The notes beneath the pieces are model-generated. The model saw only the letters and a program-made list of their open reading frames with translations, made no database searches and was not told the origin of the DNA. From Deltaproteobacteria bacterium (GTDB lineage Bacteria > Desulfobacterota > Binatia > UBA9968), in contig JAHFAP010000073.1 in NCBI GenBank assembly GCA_023250495.1, positions 1 through 12,262 on the forward strand: a DNA stretch of 12,262 nucleotides. The letters are read 5' to 3'. The position numbers and the translations under genes were made by a program. Shown in pieces: positions 6,536 through 12,262 of the stretch. The stretch's first letter is position 1. The number at the start of each line of letters is the position of its first letter.

Positions 6536-6831
6536 TTGAGCTGCTCAATCAGCCGTTGGAACGATGCTTCCCTTTCTCGTTTTAGCTCCTCAAGCGCTCG
6601 GTCCACATCACCGATAAGCTCCGCAGTCCCTTCTAGCTTCAAGGGCTTACCCTTTAAGATCCGTTGGTAAAAACCCAGTTCCTCGCCAACTCTGTCATGC
6701 CAGCGAGCGTCTACGAGCACAGCCTTGACCTTTGATCTCTGGGTAATGGCAACGGGGCCCTTCCCCTTGTTAACTTCATCTACTAGAGTACTCAACTTAG
6801 CTCTAGCTTCACTTAAAGAAAGCTGTTTCAT
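6532..6831 (-). CDS. Phd/YefM-family antitoxin, VapB-like
   Basis: This is the partner antitoxin of the PIN toxin, about 99 residues. The N-terminus MKQLSLSEARAKLSTLVDEV is the standard Phd/YefM DNA-binding start. It is followed by GPVAITQRSKVKAVLVDARW, the usual strand pair, and then a charged helical tail that should wrap the toxin. The start at 6831 is preferred over the ATG at 6840, because the latter touches the Shine-Dalgarno GGGAGG with no spacer whereas 6831 sits nine bases after it. Autorepression is likely, since an 18-base inverted repeat covers the promoter -10 just upstream. Confidence 0.9.
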   Translation of the reverse strand: MKQLSLSEARAKLSTLVDEVNKGKGPVAITQRSKVKAVLVDARWHDRVGEELGFYQRILKGKPLKLEGTAELIGDVDRALEELKREREASFQRLIEQLK

Positions 6832-6855
6832 TGGTTTCATCCTCCCTATTCATTC

Positions 6856-6873
6856 TGTACAATCAATTGTACA
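6856..6873. promoter_or_regulatory. Inverted-repeat operator of the toxin-antitoxin operon
   Basis: TGTACAATCAATTGTACA consists of perfect eight-base arms around a two-base centre. It contains the -10 element of the toxin-antitoxin promoter and ends about 25 bases before the antitoxin start. That placement is typical of the autoregulatory site bound by Phd/YefM antitoxins or antitoxin-toxin complexes. Binding is inferred, not shown. Confidence 0.7.
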
Positions 6874-6894
6874 AGAAGCTCCCAGGTGGTTCAA
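6866..6894 (-). promoter_or_regulatory. Promoter of the vapBC-like operon, -35 over the mpl stop codon
   Basis: On the minus strand, TTGAAC (6894-6889) and TACAAT (6871-6866) are separated by exactly 17 bases, and the two hexamers match the sigma-70 consensus at four and five of six positions. The TGA within TTGAAC is the stop codon of mpl. The promoter could also supply the caspase-Nmad operon downstream, for which no separate promoter is evident. Confidence 0.65.
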
Positions 6895-8318
6895 GTCCCT
6901 TTCTCCTCCAACATCCGCAAAATCTTCTCCTGCACGCCGTCGAAGCCGCCGTTGGACATGACCAGAATGACATCGCCCTTCACAGCTTCTCCGGCCACAT
7001 AGTGCGCGATCTCGTCGGCCTTCTCGATAAACACGGCGCGGCCGTCGCCTGTGAGACAATTGATTTCCCGAATCACCTCTTCAGCCGGAAGGCGTTCTTC
7101 TGCCGGGATCTTCTCCGGCTGATAGAGCCCGGCGACTACGATTCGATCCGCGCAACCCAGTGCCTGGGGAAATTCACGCGCGAAAACCCGCCGCCTGCTG
7201 GTGTTGCTTCTGGGCTCGAAGATGGCCCAGAGTCTGCGGCCGGGATAGGCGCTTCTTACCCCCTCGATCGTCTCCTGAACTGCCGTGGGATGATGAGCGA
7301 AATCATCGACAACCGTTATGCCTCCGACCTCGCCTTTCAGCTCCTGCCGCCGCCTGACTCCGGCAAAAGTTGCCATCGCTTCTCCGATGACATCATGTCC
7401 GATGCCTAGCTCTCGCGCCGTCGCATAGACGGCAAGGGCGTTATTCACGTTGTGGCGGCCGATCAGGCTCACTTTAATTTCGCCCTCTGAGCTCTGTCGG
7501 TCATAAACCTCGAACCAGCTCGCGCCGCCGCAGACGCGGATATTCCTCGCTTGCCAGCCTCGCGGCTCTCCGTCGCCGTAGAAGATCACCGGGCTGCGGG
7601 CCGCTGCGGCCACATCCTTTGCCGCTTCGTACTCGTTGCAAACCAAAAGAGTTCCAGACGAAGGGATCATCTCTGTCAGACGTCGGAACGAATCCTTGAG
7701 GTGATCGAGGTCGCGGTAGATGTCCGCATGGTCGAACTCCAGGCTGGTCAAGATCACCTTCTCCGGCCGGTAGTGGAGAAACTTCGGCCCTTTGTCGAAG
7801 AAGGCGCTGTCGTACTCGTCTCCTTCGAGCACGACCCACTCCCTGCTCCCCTGCCTGAAACCGCTGCCAAAGTTGCGCGACAGGCCGCCGATGAAGAAGC
7901 TGGGCTCCCATCCGGCTCTGGCCAGAATCCAAGCCATGAGCGCAGAGGTGGTCGTCTTGCCATGCGTCCCCGCGACCACGAGAGATCTTCTCGAACCGAT
8001 CAGGAATCGCCCCAAAGCCTGGGGAAAGGAAAGATAGGGAACCCCGAGCCGCAACATCTCCTGGACCTCAGGATTGTCGCGCGAAACCGCGTTGCCGACC
8101 ACGATCAGATCCGGACGCTCGCGGAGATGCTCCGCCTGATAACCCATAAGCACCTTAATCCCCAGCTCTGCCAGATAGCCGCTCATCGGAGGATAGACAT
8201 TCTGATCCGAGCCTGTGACCCGATAACCCTGAGACAGGAGCAAGCCGGCGAGCGGCGCCATGCCGACGCCGCAAATCGCGATGAGGTGAACGTGGCCGCG
8301 CGGCAGGAGAGCGCTCAT
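6891..8318 (-). CDS. mpl: UDP-N-acetylmuramate:L-alanyl-gamma-D-glutamyl-meso-diaminopimelate ligase
   Basis: This cytoplasmic Mur-type ligase joins recycled tripeptide L-Ala-gamma-D-Glu-meso-DAP to UDP-MurNAc using ATP. The 475-residue protein has a MurC-like N-terminal dinucleotide-fold start, ICGVGMAPLAG (15-25), the ATP loop GTHGKTTT (117-124), EGDEYDSAFFDK (165-176), LEFDHADIY (193-201), IGRHNVNNALA (286-296), DDFAHHPTA (338-346) and EPRSNTSRR (368-376). The MSNGGFDG motif (454-461) near the C-terminus separates Mpl from MurC. The length fits the family. The ATG at 8318 overlaps the TGA of the upstream serine hydrolase gene (ATGA). Its 3' end is duplicated at 5989-6130, and its stop codon forms part of the next promoter. 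Confidence 0.93.
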   Translation of the reverse strand: MSALLPRGHVHLIAICGVGMAPLAGLLLSQGYRVTGSDQNVYPPMSGYLAELGIKVLMGYQAEHLRERPDLIVVGNAVSRDNPEVQEMLRLGVPYLSFPQALGRFLIGSRRSLVVAGTHGKTTTSALMAWILARAGWEPSFFIGGLSRNFGSGFRQGSREWVVLEGDEYDSAFFDKGPKFLHYRPEKVILTSLEFDHADIYRDLDHLKDSFRRLTEMIPSSGTLLVCNEYEAAKDVAAAARSPVIFYGDGEPRGWQARNIRVCGGASWFEVYDRQSSEGEIKVSLIGRHNVNNALAVYATARELGIGHDVIGEAMATFAGVRRRQELKGEVGGITVVDDFAHHPTAVQETIEGVRSAYPGRRLWAIFEPRSNTSRRRVFAREFPQALGCADRIVVAGLYQPEKIPAEERLPAEEVIREINCLTGDGRAVFIEKADEIAHYVAGEAVKGDVILVMSNGGFDGVQEKILRMLEEKGT

Positions 8319-9442
8319 TGCAGCACGGTCTTCATGATCAGGTCGTGAATATAGGGACGAAAGGTCTTGATCTTGTCGCTGCTGCGCGAGGGATGGACGC
8401 GGTTAGTGAGAAGAATGATATGGCAATCCTTCTCCAGGTCCCACCATATCGATGTGCCGGTGAAGCCCAGATGACCTACCGATGTAGGGGAAAAATAGCT
8501 GCCGCTGGAGGAGTTCTCCGCCGAAGGCGTGTCCCAGCCCAGAGTATAGGTCGAGCCCTTCACGGTCTCGTCGCGCGCGAGAAACTCCTGCACCAGAGGC
8601 GCGGGCAACAGGGGATCGTCGCCGGCCAGACATTTCCTGAATCGGATTAGAAAACGATGGATGTCTCGAGCATTGGCGAAGAGGCCGGCATGTCCGGCGA
8701 CGCCACCCATCGCATAGGCATTGTCGTCGTGCACCTCGCCGCAGAGAACCCGCTTGCGCCACGGGCACTCCTCGGTCGGGGCGATCATCTCCCGCACGGG
8801 CTGGAGGCGCCGGGTCCTGATCTGCGTGAGATCGATAAAGGATGTCGAGCGCAATCCCATGGGCTTAAAGATCCTGTCCTGGCAGTAGCGGTCTAAGCTC
8901 CAACCGCTGATCTCCTCCACGACCTCCCCCAGCAGTATGTAGCCGAGATCGCTGTAGAGACTCTGCGTGCCTGGAGGGCTTACGGCCTTTTCTCTGTGAA
9001 TCTGCTCAAACACGTAATTCTTGGCCGCGCGGCTGGCGACAAAGTTGATCCTCCCCTTTTTTTCCCCTTTGACGATATCTTCGTAATAGGATTTCCAAGC
9101 CGGCAGGCCGGAGCAGTGGGCCAGGAGATGGCGGAAGGTGACATGCGTCTTGCCGAACACGCCGAAGTTGGGAAAAAAGCGGGTCACGCGGTCATCGAGC
9201 CGGATCTTCTTCTCCCGCACGAGCAGCATGACGGCGGGAGTCGTCGCCAGAGGCTTGGTCAGCGACGCTAGATCGAAGATCGTATCCGGTTGCATGGGCG
9301 TCTTCTCCGGGACAAGAGAACGAAAGCCAAAGGCGCTCTCGAAGACGATCTCGTCGCCTTTACTAACCAGCGCCACGGCTCCGGGAAAAACTCCCTGACC
9401 AACCGCCTCTTTGAAGGCGTCCTCGACAGGATGAAACATCAT
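8315..9442 (-). CDS. Serine hydrolase, class C beta-lactamase / PBP-like fold
   Basis: The 375-residue protein belongs to the beta-lactamase class C/esterase/DD-peptidase superfamily. The nucleophile motif is SLTK (S60, K63) in FDLASLTKPLA. The second motif is YSD (163-165), where many relatives have YxN. The third is HLG (324-326) in VGHLGFTGTS, replacing KTG. No signal peptide is visible, since the N-terminus MMFHPVEDAFKEAV is polar, so it may be cytoplasmic, unlike classic penicillin-binding proteins. Substitution of Asp for Asn in the second motif is seen in esterase-like members, so peptidase, esterase or amidase activity is open. It lies between ldcA-like (18-base gap) and mpl (four-base overlap), which suggests a role in muropeptide recycling. 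Confidence 0.88.
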   Translation of the reverse strand: MMFHPVEDAFKEAVGQGVFPGAVALVSKGDEIVFESAFGFRSLVPEKTPMQPDTIFDLASLTKPLATTPAVMLLVREKKIRLDDRVTRFFPNFGVFGKTHVTFRHLLAHCSGLPAWKSYYEDIVKGEKKGRINFVASRAAKNYVFEQIHREKAVSPPGTQSLYSDLGYILLGEVVEEISGWSLDRYCQDRIFKPMGLRSTSFIDLTQIRTRRLQPVREMIAPTEECPWRKRVLCGEVHDDNAYAMGGVAGHAGLFANARDIHRFLIRFRKCLAGDDPLLPAPLVQEFLARDETVKGSTYTLGWDTPSAENSSSGSYFSPTSVGHLGFTGTSIWWDLEKDCHIILLTNRVHPSRSSDKIKTFRPYIHDLIMKTVLQ

Positions 9443-9460
9443 CGCTCTAACCAGAAAAAA

Positions 9461-10372
9461 TCATGTGAACGGAGATTCGAGCAGGGCAAGAACCCCCGCC
9501 TTTCCGTCGAGCCCCATCTTGACGCCAAAGGGCATCAAAAGGTTCTCATCGCCGTGGCCCGCGGCAAGCCCAGTGACGACAGGATAAGGTGCGTCCTGGA
9601 AAAGCTCGCGGACAATTTTCCTCAATCCCCGCTCCCCTTCCCCTTCGCAGCGGGTGAAGCTTCCGAAGACCAGACCCGCTATCCCGGTCAACTTTCCGGC
9701 CATCTTTAAGTGCGTGAGCATGCGCTCAATCCGATAAGGCTTCTCGCCGATATCTTCGAGCAGGAGGATCTTGCCGGCGGTCTGGATCTCATGGGGCGTG
9801 CCGAGGGTCGTGATGATGGTGGAAAGACAGCCTCCCACCATCTCAGCCTCAGCCACCCCAGGCCGTATGGCCTCCCCCAACTCAAGCCGCCACTGACGCT
9901 TCTCCCCCATCAAAGTTCCCCAAAAAAAATCTGCGCTCCGCCCTTCTAACCCACGGGCCACTTCCATCGCCACCATGGGGCCATGAAAGGTTACCATACC
10001 ACACCGCTGCAGCAGCCAATTCAAAAGAATGCTCACGTCACTGTAACCGACAAAAATCTTAGGGTGGCGGCGGATAACCTCAACATCCAGGAGAGGCAGC
10101 AACTGGACGGAGCCGAACCCTCCGCGGGCGCAGAAGATAGCGGCGATATCCTTGCGCTCAAAGAAATTCTGCAGCGTCCTGGCCCGCTTCTCCTGCTCCC
10201 CGGCGAGGTAGTCGTTCCGCTCTAGAATGTCTCCAGGCAGCTCGACGGCAAAGCCCGCACGCTCAAGTGCCTGGACCCCTGCCCTGAGCTGCTCGTCCTG
10301 AACCGAGCCCGCGGGAGCCACCACTCCGATCTTTTCCCCCCGTTTCAAGGGAGCCGGTTTTTTCACCTGCAC
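9461..10372 (-). CDS. ldcA: LD-carboxypeptidase, peptidase family S66 (LdcA/MccF-like)
   Basis: This enzyme would remove the terminal D-alanine from recycled L-Ala-D-Glu-DAP-D-Ala tetrapeptide, yielding the tripeptide used by Mpl. At 303 residues it matches E. coli LdcA in size. KRGEKIGVVAPAGS begins the fold and ARGGFGSVQLLPLLD follows. The S66 triad is visible as Ser111 in VGYSDVS, Glu206 in LLLEDIGEKPY and His273 in AAGHGDENLLMPFG. The frame is open up to 10618, but the added 82 residues are unlike the family. The GTG at 10372 has the Shine-Dalgarno GGAGAAG about four to seven bases ahead and gives the family start. It is first in the ldcA-hydrolase-mpl operon and is divergent from the DUF507 genes. 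It lacks an export signal, as expected for the cytoplasmic enzyme. Confidence 0.9.
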   Translation of the reverse strand: MQVKKPAPLKRGEKIGVVAPAGSVQDEQLRAGVQALERAGFAVELPGDILERNDYLAGEQEKRARTLQNFFERKDIAAIFCARGGFGSVQLLPLLDVEVIRRHPKIFVGYSDVSILLNWLLQRCGMVTFHGPMVAMEVARGLEGRSADFFWGTLMGEKRQWRLELGEAIRPGVAEAEMVGGCLSTIITTLGTPHEIQTAGKILLLEDIGEKPYRIERMLTHLKMAGKLTGIAGLVFGSFTRCEGEGERGLRKIVRELFQDAPYPVVTGLAAGHGDENLLMPFGVKMGLDGKAGVLALLESPFT

Positions 10373-10377
10373 TCGGC

Positions 10378-10673
10378 TTCTCCACAGCGCGACTCCGGCA
10401 AGATATATTACCGATTGCGGGGCCTGTGGATAATTTGTTCGCCTCGCTTCTTCAGGCGCCGCTGCCGGAGCTTGAATGATCTTGCATATTGGCAAAAAAG
10501 TCTCTCCAGCACAAGCGATTTTTGACTGGCTGCGAGTTACGAGACGACCTGCCAGCGACGCTCCATATGGTTGACATCGAAGCCCGCCGACAGTAATAGA
10601 TACCAGAGACCCGCACACCTTTTACCGGCTCTTTTCACAGGGTCTGCGCAAAACTATCCACAGATTTTCCACA
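10378..10673. promoter_or_regulatory. DnaA-box-like cluster in the divergent spacer
   Basis: This 304-base gap without a gene holds one exact DnaA box, TGTGGATAA at 10425-10433 (TTATCCACA on minus). Three sites differ from TTATCCACA at one position: TTCTCCACA at 10378-10386, CTATCCACA at 10654-10662 and TTTTCCACA at 10665-10673. The first overlaps the ldcA ribosome site and the last two lie in the DUF507 leader directly before the ATG. They could mark DnaA control of one or both operons. Chance matches are possible for the one-mismatch sites. I see no long AT-rich unwinding region. Confidence 0.4.
10571..10599 (+). promoter_or_regulatory. Probable promoter of the DUF507 operon
   Basis: TTGACA (10571-10576) is a perfect -35. 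It is followed after 17 bases by TAATAG (10594-10599), a weak -10 (three of six). Transcription would begin near 10606, giving a leader of about 70 bases that contains two DnaA-like sites before the ATG at 10677. Confidence 0.45.
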
Positions 10674-10676
10674 GCC

Positions 10677-10961
10677 ATGAAGATAAAGCCGGAGCAAACC
10701 GACAGGCTTGTGGCTCAACTCTTGAAGGCCTACTATTCGAAGGAGCTGATCGTCCTGAAGGCCCAGGAGAGCGCTGTCCGGGCTAAAATCAAAAATACTA
10801 TAACGAAAAACTTTCACGAGGAAGAAACGATCGAGGAGGAGGCGCGGCAGGTGCTCGCCGCGCACGCCGGCCAGGTCAAGCAAGCCGGGGAGATGGACCA
10901 TTACAAAATGTTCCTGCTCATCAAGAAGAAGCTGGCGCAGAAGAAGGGATTCGTCTTATGA
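10677..10961 (+). CDS. DUF507 family protein, first of a tandem pair
   Basis: The 94-residue protein MKIKPEQTDRLVAQLLKAYY... matches DUF507, a family of small helical proteins of unknown function common in deltaproteobacterial-type genomes. It is highly charged, with predicted helices rich in Lys and Glu and no membrane segment or cysteines. No Shine-Dalgarno sequence precedes the ATG. Its place is taken by TTTTCCACAG, a DnaA-like site. Its last four bases (ATGA) overlap the second DUF507 gene, so the two are almost certainly co-translated and may form a heteromeric unit. Nothing in the sequence reveals a biochemical role. Confidence 0.85.
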   Translation: MKIKPEQTDRLVAQLLKAYYSKELIVLKAQESAVRAKIKNTITKNFHEEETIEEEARQVLAAHAGQVKQAGEMDHYKMFLLIKKKLAQKKGFVL

Positions 10962-11233
10962 GCCGCCTATCGGAGAGCCGGATTTCTCACCTCGCCCACC
11001 TGATCATCGACGGGCTGTGGAAGGAAGATCTGGCGGATTTTCCCAACGAGGCGCGCGCCCTGGGGGAAACCAAGAACGTCCTCAATGAGTTTTTCAACCA
11101 TGAAGATCGCCTCGACGAGATCGTGCGCCAAAAAATCCAATCGCTCTCCCGCCCCGTTCCTCCCGGCAGCCGAGAGTGGGACGTGCTCTACCGCAAGTAC
11201 CTGGAAGAAGAGCTTCGCAAGCAGCGAAAATAG
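10958..11233 (+). CDS. DUF507 family protein, second of a tandem pair
   Basis: The 91-residue protein MSRLSESRISHLAHLIIDGL... is a clear DUF507 member. The C-terminal segment IQSLSRPVPPGSREWDVLYR is the most conserved-looking part, followed by a charged helix ending at KQRK. It overlaps the first DUF507 gene by ATGA. The two copies share only the general helix pattern by eye, so the pair is an old duplication rather than a recent one. The function is unknown. No terminator is obvious immediately after it, although a palindromic repeat begins 48 bases downstream. Confidence 0.87.
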   Translation: MSRLSESRISHLAHLIIDGLWKEDLADFPNEARALGETKNVLNEFFNHEDRLDEIVRQKIQSLSRPVPPGSREWDVLYRKYLEEELRKQRK

Positions 11234-11280
11234 GGTGGTGGATTGTTCTCAGACTTACGGGCCAGTGGGCGACAGGAATG

Positions 11281-11347
11281 GAGATTCTTCGCTCCGCTCA
11301 GAATGACACTCAAGAGGCTTGTCATCCTGAACGAAGTGAAGGATCTC
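11281..11347. repeat. Interspersed imperfect palindrome with 28-base arms
   Basis: The left arm 11281-11308 (GAGATTCTTCGCTCCGCTCA...) and right arm 11320-11347 are reverse complements with 23 of 28 positions matching, around an 11-base loop. This is the GTCATTCTGAGCGGAGCGAA-type repeat that I recall from many environmental bacterial genomes, often as facing half-units. It lies 48 bases past the second DUF507 stop and could slow or end transcription before groESL, though no T tract is present. Confidence 0.75.
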
Positions 11348-11383
11348 TCTCCTTGCTTTTCCGGGTTGCGTGTGTAATAGGTG

Positions 11384-11419
11384 AGAGACCCGGGCCATCG
11401 CAGAGTGCTACCGGTCTCT
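11384..11419. other. Inverted repeat touching the groESL -35 region
   Basis: AGAGACC (11384-11390) pairs with GGTCTCT (11413-11419), and the stem can extend by two G-C pairs past one bulged C. The right arm ends on the first T of the TTGACA box at 11419. It could be an operator for heat-shock control. It is not the CIRCE element, and the match could be incidental. Confidence 0.35.
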
Positions 11420-11446
11420 TGACAGCGTAGGATTCGTGCTTAAACA
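11419..11446 (+). promoter_or_regulatory. Probable groESL promoter
   Basis: A perfect -35 TTGACA (11419-11424) is followed after 16 bases by TAAACA (11441-11446), a weak -10. The leader to the groES GTG would be about 85 bases. No sigma-32-type or complete HrcA-type site is seen in the 305-base spacer, so the mode of heat-shock control is not evident. Confidence 0.45.
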
Positions 11447-11538
11447 TAGGCCGCTTGCGTAATTTCTCGTAACAGCCGCTTACAAGAGGTTTTTTTAAAT
11501 TCAGCGAGTTAAGCTGATCGTCCGAAAGGAGGAGGAAA

Positions 11539-11829
11539 GTGAAGATCAGACCTTTACAGGATCGTGTTATCGTCAAAAGGATCAACGAGGAAGAGAAAAC
11601 CAAGGGAGGCATCATCATCCCGGATACGGCCAAGGAGAAACCCCAAGAGGGGCGAGTGGTTGCGGTGGGCAAAGGAAAATTAAACGAGGCCGGCAAGGTC
11701 GTCCCGCTTGATGTCAAGGTCAACGACCGGATCCTCTTTGGCAAATATTCCGGCTCAGAGATCAATATTGACGGCGAGGAACATCTGATCATGCGCGAGG
11801 AGGATATCCTCGGCGTGATCGAAAAATAA
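11539..11829 (+). CDS. groES: Co-chaperonin GroES (Hsp10)
   Basis: The 96-residue GroES subunit forms the heptameric lid of the GroEL chamber in the cytoplasm. KIRPLQDRVIVKRI (2-15) is the standard start. EEEKTKGGIIIPDTAKEK (17-34) contains the mobile loop that contacts GroEL. GRVVAVGKGK (38-47), VKVNDRILFGKYSGSEI (60-76) and the terminal REEDILGVIEK complete the fold. The length is normal. It starts with GTG at 11539 behind the strong ribosome site AAGGAGG, six bases away. groEL follows after 27 bases in the usual groESL operon. Confidence 0.97.
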   Translation: MKIRPLQDRVIVKRINEEEKTKGGIIIPDTAKEKPQEGRVVAVGKGKLNEAGKVVPLDVKVNDRILFGKYSGSEINIDGEEHLIMREEDILGVIEK

Positions 11830-11856
11830 CCAGTCCCAAAACTTAGGAGGCAAACC

Positions 11857-12262
11857 ATGGCAGCAAAGATCGTTAAATTTAACCAAGAGGCGCGAGAGGC
11901 CATTCTCAAGGGAGTGAATCTCCTCGCGGACGCGGTCACGGTCACCTTGGGCCCCAAGGGTCGCAACGTGGTCCTGGACAAATCTTTCGGGGCGCCGAAC
12001 GTGACCAAAGACGGGGTCACGGTGGCGAAAGAGATCGAGCTTGAGGACAAGTTCGAGAACATGGGCGCCCAGATGGTCAAAGAGGTCGCGAGCAAGACCT
12101 CCGACGTCGCCGGCGACGGCACGACGACAGCGACCGTGCTCGCCCGCCAGATCTTCGCCGAAGGGGTCAAGATGGTTGTGGCCGGCCACGACCCGATGTC
12201 CCTCAAGCGAGGGATCGATAAGGCGGTCGCGGCTGTCGTGGAGGAGCTCAAGAGCCTCTCCA
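11857..12262 (+). CDS. groEL: Chaperonin GroEL (Hsp60), 5' end only
   Basis: The first 135 codons of GroEL are present before the window ends. The ATP-site motifs are intact: LGPKGRNV (31-38), DGVTVAKEIEL (52-62) and GDGTTTATVLA (86-96), including the catalytic Asp87. The apical domain has not yet begun. The ATG at 11857 is preceded by TAGGAGG with six bases of spacing. The gene is the second of the groESL operon and would encode the tetradecameric folding chamber. Confidence 0.97.
   Translation, partial: MAAKIVKFNQEAREAILKGVNLLADAVTVTLGPKGRNVVLDKSFGAPNVTKDGVTVAKEIELEDKFENMGAQMVKEVASKTSDVAGDGTTTATVLARQIFAEGVKMVVAGHDPMSLKRGIDKAVAAVVEELKSLS

Noticed and set aside
2938..6840. Integrase, transposase or terminal repeats of a complete mobile element
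   Set aside because: No recombinase frame or IS-type ends are visible in the island-like region. Only the duplicated mpl tail hints at insertion.
6831..7409. Long open frame on + opposite mpl
   Set aside because: It is antisense to a strongly conserved ligase, and its sequence is low in recognisable motifs. The same applies to the + frame at 7551-8348 opposite mpl.
10373..10618. 82-codon N-terminal extension of the ldcA gene
   Set aside because: The added residues are not family-like and carry no clear signal peptide. A good ribosome site serves the GTG at 10372, which gives the normal LdcA length.
10373..10676. Chromosomal replication origin
   Set aside because: There are DnaA-like boxes, but no AT-rich unwinding stretch, and none of the usual origin neighbours (dnaA, dnaN, rpmH, gidA) are in the window.
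11401..11411. GAGTGCTA resembling half of the CIRCE operator
   Set aside because: The required left half TTAGCACTC is absent at the nine-base spacing, so a functional HrcA site is not supported.
11322..12251. 309-codon open frame on minus opposite groES/groEL
   Set aside because: It is the reverse strand of groESL, Ser/Thr/Leu-rich shadow translation, with no family signature.

Overview
The window looks like a chromosomal segment of a moderately GC-rich, diderm, meso-diaminopimelate-type bacterium. An uncultured deltaproteobacterial-type lineage is my best guess. It rests on the tandem DUF507 genes next to groESL, an Mpl-type peptidoglycan-recycling ligase, and two kinds of interspersed imperfect palindrome that I associate with such genomes. 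No rRNA, tRNA or CRISPR array is visible, so the taxonomy is an inference.

Layout, left to right. The 3' end of a beta-propeller (NHL-repeat) gene on + converges on a minus-strand MFS exporter, with a long palindromic repeat between them. Further right, all on minus, are a BCP/PrxQ-like peroxiredoxin, a 48-residue antitoxin-like ORF, and a terminator-like hairpin. The hairpin closes an operon transcribed right to left: a caspase-like protease gene split by a frameshift (5973 to 4281), an Nmad3-family gene (4273 to 3563) and an Nmad2-family gene (3558 to 2938). This operon is poorer in GC than its surroundings (23 and 29 G+C in two sampled 60-base lines, against 34 in a sampled line of mpl) and looks horizontally acquired. 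It is the most unusual part of the window: a predicted death protease coupled to two proteins of families named for nucleotide modification.

Between this operon and the core genes lies a Phd/YefM-PIN (VapBC-like) toxin-antitoxin pair. It sits between the intact 3' end of mpl and a diverged second copy of that same 3' end (5989-6130). The toxin-antitoxin promoter has its -35 box across the mpl stop codon and an 18-base inverted repeat over its -10 box. The duplicated mpl tail marks the edge of the accessory region.

To the right is a minus-strand peptidoglycan-recycling cluster: an LD-carboxypeptidase (ldcA-like), a class C beta-lactamase-fold serine hydrolase and mpl. LdcA trims the recovered tetrapeptide to a tripeptide and Mpl ligates the tripeptide to UDP-MurNAc, so the two act in sequence. 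Divergent from ldcA are two overlapping DUF507 genes, separated from it by about 300 bases that hold one exact and three near-consensus DnaA boxes. A further 305-base spacer with another palindromic repeat and a probable promoter precedes groES and the start of groEL, which runs off the right edge.
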